A stretch of DNA of 64,000 nucleotides from Micromonospora sp. RHAY321 (GCF_023896955.1 NZ_JAMHIW010000002.1:434001-498000), one strand, 5' to 3'. Positions 1-9,042 are shown, counted from the stretch's first letter. Program-made: numbers and translations. The notes: generated from the sequence alone by a model not told the origin.

Positions 1-1
1 C

Positions 2-817
2 TTCTTCGCCGCGCACGTCGTACGGGCCCGCCGGGTCGGTGCTTCCCTGATCCGGGTCACACTCGGCGGTGCGGAGCTGGCCGGTTTCGCCGGCGGCGGC
101 CGGGACCAGAGCGTCTCGCTGTTCCTGCCGCACCCCGGGCAGGACGCGCCGGTGGTCCCGGTGGAGCGGGGCGAGGGCTGGTTCGGCGCCTGGCGGGCAC
201 TCCCGCCGGACGTCCGCGCGGTGATGCGCTCGTACACCATCCGGGAGCACCGCCCGGCCGCCGCGGAGGTGGACATCGACTTCGTCAGCCACGGCGACAC
301 CGGCCCCGCGTCCCGGTGGGCCGGCCAGGCCGGGCCCGGCGACCGGGTGCTGCTGCTCGGCCCGGCCGTGCACGACAACCGCAGCGTCTGCTTCCGCCCG
401 CCGGACGACACGGACCTCGTCCTGCTGGCCGCCGACGAGACCGCGCTGCCGGCCGCCGCCGGCATCCTGGCCTGGCTGCCCGCCGGCACGCGGGTCCGCG
501 CCTGGATCGAGGTGCCGGCGGCCGCCGACATCGTCGAGCTGCCCACCGAGGCCGACGCGGAGATCAAATGGATCGTGCGCGGCAGCACCCCGGCCGGCAG
601 TGATTTGCTGGTCACCGCGGTCCGCGGCGCCCGGCTGCCCGCCGGCACCCCGTACGCCTGGATCGCCGGCGAGTCCGGCGCGGTGCGGGCGCTGCGCCGG
701 CACCTGGTCGGCGAGCGGGGCATCGACCGCCGGCGGGTGACCTTCGCCGGCTACTGGCGGCGCGGGGCATCCGAGGAGGACCTGCGCGCCGAGGCGCTGG
801 CCGACACCACCGCCTGA
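2..817 (+). CDS. Siderophore-interacting protein, ferric-siderophore reductase (5' partial)
   Basis: The reading frame is open from the first base of the window, so the N-terminus lies upstream; 271 codons plus stop are visible. The visible part looks like the siderophore-interacting FAD-binding family: RSYTIREHRP followed by a DIDFVSHGDTGPAS stretch (flavin domain), then an NAD(P)H-binding half with LLAADETALPA, AWIAGESGAVRALRRHL and the C-terminal GYWRRG motif. The family reduces Fe(III)-siderophores in the cytoplasm to release iron. The gene lies directly upstream of desABCD, the position held by desF in Streptomyces desEFABCD clusters, so it probably encodes the matching ferrioxamine reductase. 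The siderophore-binding lipoprotein desE would be expected just outside the window. Confidence 0.9.
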   Translation, partial: FFAAHVVRARRVGASLIRVTLGGAELAGFAGGGRDQSVSLFLPHPGQDAPVVPVERGEGWFGAWRALPPDVRAVMRSYTIREHRPAAAEVDIDFVSHGDTGPASRWAGQAGPGDRVLLLGPAVHDNRSVCFRPPDDTDLVLLAADETALPAAAGILAWLPAGTRVRAWIEVPAAADIVELPTEADAEIKWIVRGSTPAGSDLLVTAVRGARLPAGTPYAWIAGESGAVRALRRHLVGERGIDRRRVTFAGYWRRGASEEDLRAEALADTTA

Positions 818-844
818 GCGGCGACCCAACCGAACGCAGCACGG

Positions 845-870
845 CCCCCGGCGCGCGACCGCGCCGGGGG
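845..870 (+). terminator. GC hairpin between the siderophore reductase gene and desA
   Basis: An 11-bp perfect stem (845-855 with 860-870) closes a CGAC loop, 27 bases after the reductase stop and 43 bases before desA. There is no T-tract, which is usual at this GC content. It could be a terminator or attenuator that lowers read-through into desA, or an RNA-stabilising hairpin. Confidence 0.5.
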
Positions 871-913
871 AGGGTTCCGGCTGCTCATTCGTCGAGAACG
901 TGGAGGACACCCC

Positions 914-2464
914 GTGACCGTGCCGACGTACCCCGTCGAGACCACCGCACCGCCACCGGCTCCGGCCGCCGCTCCGGCCGCCGCGCGAGCCCAGCTGCTC
1001 CACGAAGGCTCGGTCGAGCAGTACCGGCGGACACTCGCCGCCGGCGTCGACCGGGTCGCCCGCCGGGTGGCCACCGTGGACCGTCCCGGCACCGGGATCA
1101 CACCGGCCGAGCTGGCCCCCCTGGTGGACCGCGTCGACCTGGACCGGCCGCTCGGCGACGCCGGCGCCGCCCTCGACGAGCTGGAGGACGTCTACCTGCA
1201 CGACGCCGTCTGGTTCCACCACCCCCGCTACCTCGCCCACCTCAACTGCCCGGTGGCCATCCCGGCGCTGCTCGGTGAGGCGGTGCTCACCGCGGTCAAC
1301 TCCTCGCTGGACACCTGGGACCAGAGCGCCGGGGCCACCCTCATCGAGCGGCGGCTGATCGACTGGACGGCAACCCGGATCGGTCTCGGCCCGAACGCCG
1401 ACGGTGTGTTCACCAGCGGTGGCAGCCAGTCCAACCTCCAGGCGCTGCTGCTGGCCCGGGAGGAGGCGTGCGTCGCCGCGACCGGCCCGGCCGAACGCGC
1501 CGACCTGCTGCCCCGGCTGCGCGTCATCACCTCCGCGGCGGGCCACTTCAGCGTGCAGAAGTCGGCCAAGCTGCTCGGCCTCGCACCAGACGCGGTGATC
1601 GCGGTGTCCACCGACGCGCAGCGGCGGATCCGGCCCGCCGCCGTCCGCGACGAGATCGCCCGCTGCCGGCAGGCCGGGCTGGTGGTGATGGCCGTCGTCG
1701 GCACCGCCGGCACCACCGACTTCGGCTCCATCGACCCGCTGGCCGAGCTGGCCGGGATCTGCGCGGCGGCCGGCGTCTGGCTGCACGTGGACGCCGCGTA
1801 CGGCTGCGGTCTGCTGGTGTCGACGACCCGCCGGCACCTGCTCGACGGCATCGAGCGGGCCGACTCGGTGACCGTCGACTACCACAAGTCGTTCTTCCAG
1901 CCGGTCAGCTCCAGCGCGCTGCTGGTCCGGGACCGGCGGGCGCTGCGGCACGCCACCTACCACGCCGACTACCTCAACCCGGCGCGGATGGTGGAGCAGC
2001 GGATCCCCAACCAGGTCGACAAGAGCCTGCAGACCACCCGCCGCTTCGACGCCCTGAAGCTCTGGCTGACCCTGCGGGTGATGGGCCCGGACGCCCTCGG
2101 CGCGCTCTTCGACGAGGTGGTCGACCGGGCCGCCGACGCCTGGGAGCTGGTCAGCGAGGACCCCCGCTTCGAGGTGCTGACCCGCTCGTCACTGAGCACG
2201 GTGGTCTTCCGTTACCTGCCCACCGGCCCGGGTCGGGAGCTGGCCGACGCGGCCAACCTGCACGCCCGGGAGGCGCTGGCCGCCTCCGGCCTCGCGGTGG
2301 TCGCCGGCACCCGGGTGGACGGGCGGCACTTCCTGAAGTTCACCCTGCTCAACCCGGCCACGACCGTCGAGGACGTCGGGCACGTGCTCGAACTGATCGC
2401 GACCCACGCCGGCCGGTACGTGCACGACCGCACCGCCGCCGACCTGACCTGCCACGTCGGCTGA
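914..2464 (+). CDS. desA: PLP-dependent lysine decarboxylase of desferrioxamine biosynthesis (DesA)
   Basis: The 516-residue protein belongs to the group II PLP decarboxylases. Visible motifs are the TSGGSQSN phosphate-binding region, the GHFSVQKSA histidine region, HVDAAYG (Asp contacting the pyridine nitrogen) and DYHKSFFQP with Lys325 as the probable Schiff-base lysine. The expected reaction is L-lysine to cadaverine, the first step towards desferrioxamine. The GTG start is set by GGAGGA at 902-907, 6 bases upstream. The stop overlaps an upstream in-frame ATG for desB, and desB, desC and desD follow, which separates it from diaminobutyrate or aromatic amino-acid decarboxylases. No iron-box-like palindrome is seen in the 96 bases before it. 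Confidence 0.92.
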   Translation: MTVPTYPVETTAPPPAPAAAPAAARAQLLHEGSVEQYRRTLAAGVDRVARRVATVDRPGTGITPAELAPLVDRVDLDRPLGDAGAALDELEDVYLHDAVWFHHPRYLAHLNCPVAIPALLGEAVLTAVNSSLDTWDQSAGATLIERRLIDWTATRIGLGPNADGVFTSGGSQSNLQALLLAREEACVAATGPAERADLLPRLRVITSAAGHFSVQKSAKLLGLAPDAVIAVSTDAQRRIRPAAVRDEIARCRQAGLVVMAVVGTAGTTDFGSIDPLAELAGICAAAGVWLHVDAAYGCGLLVSTTRRHLLDGIERADSVTVDYHKSFFQPVSSSALLVRDRRALRHATYHADYLNPARMVEQRIPNQVDKSLQTTRRFDALKLWLTLRVMGPDALGALFDEVVDRAADAWELVSEDPRFEVLTRSSLSTVVFRYLPTGPGRELADAANLHAREALAASGLAVVAGTRVDGRHFLKFTLLNPATTVEDVGHVLELIATHAGRYVHDRTAADLTCHVG

Positions 2465-2499
2465 TGCCGGCGACGACGAACCCGCGGCTGGAGGGCCGG

Positions 2500-3789
2500 A
2501 TGTCCACCCACGACTTCATCGCCATCGGCCTGGGCCCGTACAACCTGGGCCTGGCCTGTCTCACCGCGCCGATCGACGAGCTGGACGGGGTGTTCCTGGA
2601 GGCCCGGCCGAGCCTGGCCTGGCACCCCGGCATGCTGCTGGAGTCGGCCCGGTTGCAGACGCCGTTCATCGCCGACCTGGTGAGCCTCGCCGACCCGACC
2701 TCGCCGTACTCCTTCCTCAACTACCTCAAGGAGATCGGGCGGCTCTACCCGTTCTACATCCGGGAGAGCTTCTACCCGCTGCGCAGCGAGTACGACGCCT
2801 ACTGCCGATGGGCGGCGGCGAAGCTGCCGAACCTGCGCTTCGGCCAGTCGGTGACCACCGTGGAGTACGACGCCGCCGACGAGCACTACGTGGTGCGTGC
2901 CACCACCGGGGCGGGGGAGACGGTCGAGTACCGCGCCCGGCACCTGGTGCTCGGCACCGGCACCCCGCCGCACGTGCCCGCCGCCGTCGCCGGGCTGCCC
3001 GGCGACGCGGTGCACAACTCGCGCTACCTGGAGCATCGGGACGCGCTGCGGACCAGGCGCAGCATCACCGTGGTGGGCAGCGGCCAGAGTGCCGCCGAGA
3101 TCTACCATGACCTGCTCGGCGACATCGACCGGTACGGCTACCAGCTCAACTGGGTGACCCGCTCGCCGCGGTTCTTCCCGCTCGAATACACGAAGCTCAC
3201 GCTGGAGATGACCTCACCGGACTACGTGGACTACTTCCACGCGTTGCCCGAGGCGACCCGCTACCGGCTGGAGTCGGCGCAGAAGGGCCTGTTCAAGGGC
3301 ATCAACGCCGACCTGATCAACGACATCTTCGACCTGCTCTACGCGCTCAGCATCGACGGGCCGGTGAACACCCGGCTGCTCACCAACACCGAGCTGACCA
3401 GCGCCGGCCACCACGACGGGGCGTACACGCTGGGGTTGCGCCAGGTGGAGCAGGAACGAGACTTCACGTTGCGGACCGAGGGCCTGGTGCTGGCCACCGG
3501 CTACCACTACCAGGTGCCGGAGTTCCTCACACCGGTGCGCGACCGGATCCGCTGGGACTCCCACGGCCGGTTCGACGTGGCCCGCAACTACAGCATCGAC
3601 CACAGCGGTCGCGGCATCTTCCTGCAGAACGCGGGCACCCACACGCACAGCATCACCTCACCCGACCTGGGCATGGGCGCGTACCGCAACTCCTGGATCA
3701 TCCGGGAGCTGCTGGGCCGGGAGTACTACCCGATCGAGAAGAGCATCACGTTCCAGGAGTTCGGCGCGCCCGCCGGGGTGGCGTCGTGA
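2500..3789 (+). CDS. desB: Cadaverine N-monooxygenase (DesB)
   Basis: A 429-residue flavin-dependent N-hydroxylating monooxygenase of the lysine/ornithine N-oxygenase family. It has the N-terminal FAD motif [10 protein letters not shown], the NADPH motif [11 protein letters not shown] in the middle and the family's LATGYHY motif near the C-terminal third. It should hydroxylate cadaverine to N-hydroxycadaverine. I chose ATG 2500 because GGAGGG lies just upstream (2490-2495) and the protein then starts right at the FAD fold. The in-frame ATG at 2464, which overlaps the desA stop, would add 12 residues and remains possible. Its own stop overlaps the desC start by 4 bp (GTGA), so the two are translationally coupled. 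Confidence 0.92.
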   Translation: MSTHDFIAIGLGPYNLGLACLTAPIDELDGVFLEARPSLAWHPGMLLESARLQTPFIADLVSLADPTSPYSFLNYLKEIGRLYPFYIRESFYPLRSEYDAYCRWAAAKLPNLRFGQSVTTVEYDAADEHYVVRATTGAGETVEYRARHLVLGTGTPPHVPAAVAGLPGDAVHNSRYLEHRDALRTRRSITVVGSGQSAAEIYHDLLGDIDRYGYQLNWVTRSPRFFPLEYTKLTLEMTSPDYVDYFHALPEATRYRLESAQKGLFKGINADLINDIFDLLYALSIDGPVNTRLLTNTELTSAGHHDGAYTLGLRQVEQERDFTLRTEGLVLATGYHYQVPEFLTPVRDRIRWDSHGRFDVARNYSIDHSGRGIFLQNAGTHTHSITSPDLGMGAYRNSWIIRELLGREYYPIEKSITFQEFGAPAGVAS

Positions 3790-4376
3790 CCGTGGTCTAC
3801 ACCCGCGTCGACGACCAGCTCGGCGAGTTCGCGTTGCGGACCCTCGACCCGGACGCCGACGCCGCGCTGCTGCACTCCTGGGTGACCCATCCGAAGGCGG
3901 CGTTCTGGCTGATGCAGGACGCCGACCTGGCGGGTGTCGCCGAGGAATACCGGCGCATCGCCGACCATCCGCACCACGACGCGTACCTCGGCCTGTGGCG
4001 GGGGGAACCCGCGTTCCTCGCCGAACGCTACGACCCGGCCCACGTCGAGCTGGTCGGCCTGTACGACGCCCAGCCGGGCGACGTGGGCATGCACTTCCTC
4101 TGCGCCCCCACGGGCACGCCGGCGCACGGCTTCACCCGCGCGGTGATCGGCACCGTCATGGCCTGGCTCTTCGCCGACCCGGCGACCCGCCGGGTGGTCG
4201 TCGAGCCGGACGTGCGCAACACCGCCGTGCACGCGCTGAACGCCGCCGTCGGCTTCGAGGTCGTCGGCACCATCGCCAAGCCCGAGAAGGACGCGCTGCT
4301 CAGCGTCTGCACGCGGGCCCGGTTCGCCGCCGCCGGGCGCGCCGCCACCACCCGAACCGAAGGAGCCCCGGCGTGA
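3786..4376 (+). CDS. desC: N-hydroxycadaverine acyltransferase (DesC, GNAT type)
   Basis: A 196-residue GNAT-fold acyltransferase of the siderophore type (IucB/RhbD/AlcB-like). It has [11 protein letters not shown] and [13 protein letters not shown] in the first half, then [10 protein letters not shown] and [17 protein letters not shown] in the acyl-CoA-binding half. It should transfer succinyl or acetyl groups from CoA to N-hydroxycadaverine, giving the hydroxamate units that DesD joins. The GTG start overlaps the desB stop (GTGA) and the stop overlaps the desD start in the same way, so the gene is the middle of a coupled run. Confidence 0.9.
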   Translation: MTVVYTRVDDQLGEFALRTLDPDADAALLHSWVTHPKAAFWLMQDADLAGVAEEYRRIADHPHHDAYLGLWRGEPAFLAERYDPAHVELVGLYDAQPGDVGMHFLCAPTGTPAHGFTRAVIGTVMAWLFADPATRRVVVEPDVRNTAVHALNAAVGFEVVGTIAKPEKDALLSVCTRARFAAAGRAATTRTEGAPA

Positions 4377-6220
4377 CCGCCACCGCCGTCCCCACCCAGT
4401 CGTCCGCCGTCGTCCCGGCCGCCACCGCCGATCCGGTCGGGCACCTCACCCCGCAGCGGTGGGCCCGGGCCAACCGGCTGCTGGTCCGCAAGGCGCTCGC
4501 CGAGTTCACCCACGAGCGGCTGCTCACCCCGGAGCCCGTGCCGGCCGGTGACGACGACCGGCAGTGGTACGAGATCCGCAGCGACGACGGCACGGTCACC
4601 TACCGGTTCGCCGCACACGTGCTGGCCCTGGCGCACTGGCAGATCGACGCGGACAGCATCACCCGGCACCGCGACGGCACGTCGCTGCCGCCCGACGCGG
4701 TGGACCTGATCATCGAGCTGCGCGACACCCTCGGGCTCTCCCCGCGGGTGCTCCCGGTCTACCTGGAGGAGATCACCTCCACGCTGGCGGGCACCGCGTA
4801 CAAGCTGTCCCGGTCACTGCCGTCCGCCGCCGAGCTGGCCGGGGCGGACTTCCAGACCATCGAGACGTCGATGACCGAGGGCCACCCCTGCTTCGTGGCC
4901 AACAACGGACGGCTCGGGTTCGGCGTCGACGAGTACCACCGGTACGCCCCGGAGGCCGCCGCGCCGGTCCGCCTGGAGTGGCTGGCCGCGCACCGGGACC
5001 ACTCGACGTTCAGCAGCGCGGCCGACCTCGACTACGACGCGCTGATCGACGGTGAGCTGGACCCGGAGACCCGGGCGCGGTTCGCGGCCGGGATGGCCGA
5101 CCTCGGCCTGGACCTCGCCGACTACCACCTGATCCCGGTGCATCCGTGGCAGTGGTGGAACAAGATGGCCGTCACCTTCGCCGGTGAGCTGGCCGAGCGC
5201 CGGCTGGTGCACCTCGGCCCGGGGCCGGACGCCTACCTGGCCCAGCAGTCCATCCGCACCTTCTTCAACGTCACCGAGCCGCGCCGGCACTACGTCAAGA
5301 CGGCGCTGTCGGTGCTGAACATGGGCTTCATGCGTGGGCTCTCGGCCGCGTACATGGCGGCCACCCCGGCGATCAACGACTGGCTGGCCGAGCTGATCGC
5401 CGGCGACGAGGTGCTCGCCGGGACCGGGCTGACCGTCATCCGGGAGCGGGCCGCGGTGGGCTACCGGCACCGGCAGTACGAGGCGGCCACCGACCGCACC
5501 TCGCCGTACCGCAAGATGCTGGCCGCCCTGTGGCGGGAGAGCCCGGTGCCGAGCCTCGCGCCGGGGCGGCGGCTGTCCACGATGGCCGCGTTGCTGCACG
5601 TGGACAGCGACGGCGGCTCGCTGGCGGCGGCGCTGATCGCCCGGTCGGGCCTGGAGCCCGAGGTCTGGCTGCGCCGCTACCTGGACGCCTACCTGACCCC
5701 GCTGCTGCACAGCTTCTACGCCCACGACCTGGCGTTCATGCCGCACGGCGAGAACGTCATCCTGGTCCTCGACGAGCGGGACACCGTCGAGCGGGTGATC
5801 TTCAAGGACATCGCCGAGGAGATCGCGGTGATGAGCAGCGAGGTCGAACTGCCGGCAGAGGTGGAGCGGATCAGGGTCGAGGTGCCCGACGACACCAAAC
5901 TGCTGAGCATCTTCACCGACGTGGTGGACTGCTTCCTGCGCCACCTCAACGCCGTGCTGGTCGAGGCGGGCGTGCTGGCCGAGGAGGACTTCTGGCGGAC
6001 GGTCGCGGACTGTGCCACCGACTACCTGGACCGCGTGCCGCACCTGGCCGAGCGGGCCCGCCGCTACGACCTGTTCGCCCCGGAGTTCACGCTGTCCTGC
6101 CTCAACCGCCTTCAGCTCCGCGACAACCAGCAGATGATCGACCTGGCCGACCCGTCGGCCGCCCTGCAGTTCGTCGGCACCCTGGCCAACCCGCTCGCCC
6201 CGTACGCTCCGACCCGCTGA
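4373..6220 (+). CDS. desD: Desferrioxamine NIS synthetase (DesD, IucA/IucC family)
   Basis: A 615-residue NRPS-independent siderophore synthetase of the DesD type. Motifs include TEGHPCFVANNGRLGFG (ATP and substrate binding), IPVHPWQWWNK, KTALSVLNMGFMRGLS and HGENVILVLDE. It should use ATP to condense and macrocyclise N-hydroxy-N-succinylcadaverine units to ferrioxamine-type products. The GTG start at 4373 has AAGGAG at 4360-4365, 7 bases upstream; the open frame further upstream is only an overlap with desC. The gene ends the operon and is followed within 10 bases by a 15-bp-stem hairpin. Its own residues do not decide between desferrioxamine B and E. Confidence 0.93.
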   Translation: MTATAVPTQSSAVVPAATADPVGHLTPQRWARANRLLVRKALAEFTHERLLTPEPVPAGDDDRQWYEIRSDDGTVTYRFAAHVLALAHWQIDADSITRHRDGTSLPPDAVDLIIELRDTLGLSPRVLPVYLEEITSTLAGTAYKLSRSLPSAAELAGADFQTIETSMTEGHPCFVANNGRLGFGVDEYHRYAPEAAAPVRLEWLAAHRDHSTFSSAADLDYDALIDGELDPETRARFAAGMADLGLDLADYHLIPVHPWQWWNKMAVTFAGELAERRLVHLGPGPDAYLAQQSIRTFFNVTEPRRHYVKTALSVLNMGFMRGLSAAYMAATPAINDWLAELIAGDEVLAGTGLTVIRERAAVGYRHRQYEAATDRTSPYRKMLAALWRESPVPSLAPGRRLSTMAALLHVDSDGGSLAAALIARSGLEPEVWLRRYLDAYLTPLLHSFYAHDLAFMPHGENVILVLDERDTVERVIFKDIAEEIAVMSSEVELPAEVERIRVEVPDDTKLLSIFTDVVDCFLRHLNAVLVEAGVLAEEDFWRTVADCATDYLDRVPHLAERARRYDLFAPEFTLSCLNRLQLRDNQQMIDLADPSAALQFVGTLANPLAPYAPTR

Positions 6221-6227
6221 CACCACA

Positions 6228-6262
6228 GGCCCGGTCGACGGTTCCTGACCGTCGACCGGGCC
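6228..6262 (+). terminator. Strong intrinsic-type terminator after desD
   Basis: A 15-bp perfect stem (6228-6242 with 6248-6262) with loop TCCTG begins 7 bases after the desD stop. There is no T-tract. It is the clearest transcription end of the siderophore operon. Confidence 0.85.
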
Positions 6263-6398
6263 CGCGGTGTGAGACGCACGCGTATCCCCGCGACGCTGTC
6301 GCGCATGGTCCGGGCGCTCGCCGGCTGGTGCAATGGAGGCATGACTGATCCCGAGGTGACCGCCCGGTGCGCCGCCCATGGCGTGCGGACGGTGTGAG

Positions 6399-6899
6399 AT
6401 GGGCTTCCTGCGTACCGCGAGCCTGTTCGCCGCGACCCTGACCACCGGCCTGACCGCCGGGTTGTTCGCCGCGTTCGCGTACGCGGTCATGCCGGGCCTG
6501 GGTCGTACCGACGACCGGACGCTGGTGCTCGCCATGCAGCGGATCAACGAGTCCATCCTGAACGGCTGGTTCGCCGTCTGCTTCGGCGGCGCGCTGGTGT
6601 TCACGCTGCTGGCGGCGGTGTCGCACCTGGGCGCCGGGCGCCGCGCGGTGCTGCCGTGGATCGTCGCCGCGCTGCTGCTGTACCTGGTGGTGCTCGGCGT
6701 CACGGCCGTCGTCAACGTGCCGCTCAACAACGTGCTGGCCCGCGCAGGCGACGTCGACCGGGTGGGTGACCTCGCCGCTCTGCGGGAGCGGTTCGAGGCG
6801 GCCTGGGTGCGCGGCAACGTAGTCCGGGCCGTGGCGTCGACCGGCGCGTTCGGGCTGCTCGCCTGGGCGCTGGTCGGGCTCGGCCGGCTGCCCGGCTGA
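6399..6899 (+). CDS. DUF1772 (anthrone oxygenase-like) membrane protein
   Basis: A 166-residue protein with four hydrophobic segments (approximately residues 5-30, 50-75, 83-103 and 140-160) and the family motif VVNVPLNNVLA in the third loop. DUF1772 members are small membrane proteins. A few, in polyketide clusters, are linked to anthrone oxidation, but most have no known role, so no reaction is assigned here. The start is uncertain: ATG 6399 begins the hydrophobic stretch directly, and an in-frame ATG at 6378 would add 7 residues. Neither has a good ribosome-binding site. A short 18-codon frame (6341-6397) ends one base before ATG 6399 and could provide translational coupling. The next gene, marR, is convergent. 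Confidence 0.75.
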   Translation: MGFLRTASLFAATLTTGLTAGLFAAFAYAVMPGLGRTDDRTLVLAMQRINESILNGWFAVCFGGALVFTLLAAVSHLGAGRRAVLPWIVAALLLYLVVLGVTAVVNVPLNNVLARAGDVDRVGDLAALRERFEAAWVRGNVVRAVASTGAFGLLAWALVGLGRLPG

Positions 6900-6912
6900 G
6901 CCGTGCGGCAGC

Positions 6913-7377
6913 TCAGTCGGCCGTGCCGATCCGCCGGAACGCGCGGGCCAGCTGGACGAGATCGAAGCCCTCGAGGTGGTCCAGGAACCGTCGCCGTACG
7001 GCGGCCAGGTGGCTCGGCCAGGACTCCTCCAGTCGGGCGAGCCCGGCGGCGGTGAGAACGGCGTTCCAGCCGCGGGCGTCCTGCTCGCTGCGAACCCGTT
7101 CGACCAGGCCCTGGGTCTCCAGTCGAGTGATGGTGCGGGTCATCCCGCTGAGTGAGAGCTGGCACTCCGCGGCGAGTTCGTTCATGCGCATCTGCCGGCC
7201 CGGCGCCTCGGACAGGACGCGCAGCGCGGTGTACTCGGTCAGCGGTAGCTGACGGTCGCCGGTCATGTCGGCGTCGATGGCCCGAGGCAGGACGAACATC
7301 AGCTGGCCCAGGGCGCGGACCAGCGCCTCCTCGTCGGGGTTGAGCGGGCGGAGGGGTTCTGCGGAGTTGCCGGACAT
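6913..7377 (-). CDS. MarR-family transcriptional regulator
   Basis: A 154-residue winged-helix regulator. The recognition-helix region reads MNELAAECQLSLSGMTRTITRLETQGLVER and is followed by the wing with EQDARGW. ATG 7377 is preferred over upstream TTG and ATG codons because a TAGGAT box lies exactly 7 bases before it (7385-7390), the usual spacing of a leaderless actinobacterial transcript. It is divergent from the NADPH-FMN reductase gene at 7516, and two near-identical 16-bp palindromes occupy the gap. It probably represses both itself and the reductase and responds to a phenolic, oxidant or similar ligand; the ligand is not evident. Confidence 0.88.
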   Translation of the reverse strand: MSGNSAEPLRPLNPDEEALVRALGQLMFVLPRAIDADMTGDRQLPLTEYTALRVLSEAPGRQMRMNELAAECQLSLSGMTRTITRLETQGLVERVRSEQDARGWNAVLTAAGLARLEESWPSHLAAVRRRFLDHLEGFDLVQLARAFRRIGTAD

Positions 7378-7391
7378 GCGTCCCATCCTAG

Positions 7392-7407
7392 TTGCTTGAC
7401 TGAGCAA
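7392..7407. promoter_or_regulatory. MarR-type operator palindrome 1
   Basis: The 16-mer has arms TTGCT and AGCAA around TGACTG and lies just upstream of the TAGGAT -10 box of marR. It matches the second site at 7448-7463 at 14 of 16 positions. Arm length and spacing fit MarR-family operators. The role in autoregulation is inferred. Confidence 0.65.
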
Positions 7408-7447
7408 ATGCTTGCCCTCGGTGTGACGGCAGCCACAGGGCGGAAAC

Positions 7448-7463
7448 TTGCTTGACGAAGCAA
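7448..7463. promoter_or_regulatory. MarR-type operator palindrome 2
   Basis: The 16-mer TTGCTTGACGAAGCAA lies within a larger perfect inverted repeat CTTGCTT-N4-AAGCAAG (7447-7464). Its centre is 56 bp from that of the first site. It covers the -35 box of the probable reductase promoter. Confidence 0.7.
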
Positions 7464-7477
7464 GGAGTGGTTAGCGT
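7448..7477 (+). promoter_or_regulatory. Probable promoter of the NADPH-FMN reductase gene
   Basis: TTGCTT (7448-7453), 18 bases, then TAGCGT (7472-7477). The -35 box is inside the palindrome at 7448-7463, so binding of the divergent MarR protein would block RNA polymerase. The position about 40 bases before the ATG is suitable. Confidence 0.5.
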
Positions 7478-7515
7478 TCTGGTCGCCAGGCTAGGACTTC
7501 TGAAAGGCGCCAACC

Positions 7516-8076
7516 ATGACCAGGATCGGGATCATCCTCGGGAGCACCCGCCCGGGGCGTAACGGCGAAGCGGTCGCCCGCTGGGTGCTCGATGTCGCCA
7601 AGCAGCGCACCGACGCGGAGTTCGAGCTGATCGACCTGCTCGACTACAAGCTGCCGCACCTCGATGAGGCGTACCCGCCGTCGATGGGCCAATACACCCA
7701 GCCGCACACGCTGCGGTGGGCTGAGACGATCGCGTCGTTCGACGGGTTCGTGATGGTCACCCCCGAGTACAACCACTCGACCTCCGGCGCTCTGAAGAAC
7801 GCCATCGACTTCCTCTACGCCGAGTGGAACAACAAGGCCGTCGGGTTCGTCAGCTACGGCTCTGTCGGCGGTGCCCGCGCGGTCGAGCACCTGCGGCTGA
7901 TCTCCGGTGAGCTGCAGATGGCCGACGTCCGCTCCCAGGTGGCGCTGTCGCTCTTCACCGACTTCGAGAACTTCAGCGTCTTCAAGCCCAACGACCACCA
8001 GCGGGACGCGCTCGGCGCGACCCTCGACCAGGTCGTCGCCTGGAGCACCGCGCTCGCGCCGCTGCGCCAGCGCTGA
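7516..8076 (+). CDS. NADPH-dependent FMN reductase (flavodoxin-fold)
   Basis: A 186-residue protein of the FMN_red family (azoreductase/chromate-quinone reductase type). It has GSTRPGRNGEAVARW at the N-terminus (FMN phosphate loop), VTPEYNHSTSGALKNAIDF (the PEYN motif) and SYGSVGGARAVEHLR. It should transfer electrons from NAD(P)H through bound FMN to quinones, azo compounds or metal ions in the cytoplasm. GAAAGG ends about 8 bases before the ATG. The gene is divergent from marR and its promoter overlaps a MarR-type palindrome, so induction by quinone-like or electrophilic compounds is plausible. A 14-bp-stem hairpin follows. Confidence 0.88.
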   Translation: MTRIGIILGSTRPGRNGEAVARWVLDVAKQRTDAEFELIDLLDYKLPHLDEAYPPSMGQYTQPHTLRWAETIASFDGFVMVTPEYNHSTSGALKNAIDFLYAEWNNKAVGFVSYGSVGGARAVEHLRLISGELQMADVRSQVALSLFTDFENFSVFKPNDHQRDALGATLDQVVAWSTALAPLRQR

Positions 8077-8088
8077 CCGTTCAGACCG

Positions 8089-8123
8089 GAGCCGGCCGCG
8101 GGATTCCTCCCCGCGGCCGGCTC
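8089..8123 (+). terminator. Bidirectional terminator between the FMN reductase and ECF41 sigma genes
   Basis: A 14-bp perfect stem (8089-8102 with 8110-8123) with a 7-base loop lies between two convergent genes and reaches into the stop codon of the sigma gene. It can serve transcripts from both sides. Confidence 0.8.
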
Positions 8124-9042
8124 AGCTCGTCGCGAGGTGGAGAGTGGTGCCGTCGGCGACGGCGCGGAGCTTGTCCGGGTTGGCGACGTTGCGGATCGTG
8201 GTGATGCGGCCGTCGGCGTCGATGTCGAAGGTGACGGTGGCGATCACCCGGCCCGCGCCGCTGAACACCAGGCCCGGCCCACCGTTGATCTCGATGAGGC
8301 CGGCACGCATGTCGTCGGGCGGGACGCCCTGGTAGGTGACGGTGCCGATCGCCGCGAACCAGGCGGCGACGGTCTCCGCGCCCACGACGGGACGCAGGGC
8401 CTGGCGGACCTTGCCGCCGCCGTCGGTCCACAACGTGACGTCGGGGGACAGCAACTCCATCAGGACGTTGATGTCACCGCCGGTCGCGGCGGCGAGGAAC
8501 CGTTCGGTGACGCCGCGTTGCTGCGACCGGTCGGCCGGGAAGCGTGGCCGCCGGGCGCGCACGTGCTCCCGAGCACGGTGCGCGGCCTGGCGTACGGCGG
8601 CCTCGGAGCGTTCCACCGCCGCCCCGATCTCGGCATGGCTGAAGCCGAAGACCTCCCTCAGGACGAACACCGCGCGCTCGAGCGGGCTGAGCGTCTCCAA
8701 CACCACCAGCATCGCCATCGACACCGACTCGGCGTCGGTGACGGCGTCCGCGGTGTCGCCGTCGGTCAGGACCGGCTCGGGAAGCCACGGCCCCACATAG
8801 GTCTCGCGTTGGTGCTGGCTGGAGCGCAGACGCTGCAGCGCGAGATTCGCCACGATGCGCGCCAGGTAGGCCCTGGGGTCGGCCACCTGGGAGCGGTCGG
8901 CCGCGGACCACCTGATCCACGCGTCCTGGACGGCGTCCTCCGCGTCGGCCGCCGAGCCGAGGATGCGGTAGGCCACCGAGAACAGCAGGTTGCGATGGCG
9001 CTGGAAGACGCCCTGGTCGGCGTCCGACCGCGGGCCGGTCAC
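8122..9042 (-). CDS. ECF41-type RNA polymerase sigma factor with SnoaL-like C-terminal domain
   Basis: A 306-residue ECF sigma factor. Region 2 includes AYRILGSAADAEDAVQDAWIRW and region 4 includes LSPLERAVFVLREVFGFSHAEIG. These are followed by a roughly 110-residue SnoaL-like extension carrying the DGGGK and NPDKL motifs known in group ECF41. In this group the C-terminal domain itself modulates activity and no anti-sigma factor is needed; none is seen here. GTG 9042 overlaps the stop of the FAD oxidoreductase gene (GTGA), so the sigma factor is translationally coupled to it. ECF41 genes are typically found beside a carboxymuconolactone decarboxylase, an oxidoreductase or an epimerase gene, which this arrangement matches. 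Confidence 0.92.
   Translation of the reverse strand: MTGPRSDADQGVFQRHRNLLFSVAYRILGSAADAEDAVQDAWIRWSAADRSQVADPRAYLARIVANLALQRLRSSQHQRETYVGPWLPEPVLTDGDTADAVTDAESVSMAMLVVLETLSPLERAVFVLREVFGFSHAEIGAAVERSEAAVRQAAHRAREHVRARRPRFPADRSQQRGVTERFLAAATGGDINVLMELLSPDVTLWTDGGGKVRQALRPVVGAETVAAWFAAIGTVTYQGVPPDDMRAGLIEINGGPGLVFSGAGRVIATVTFDIDADGRITTIRNVANPDKLRAVADGTTLHLATS

Noticed and set aside
4814..7165. A very long open minus-strand frame opposite desD and the genes after it
   Set aside because: Its translation is Arg/Pro/Gly-rich low-complexity text without domains. It is the usual codon-position shadow in high-GC DNA, and the opposite strand has a clear desD.
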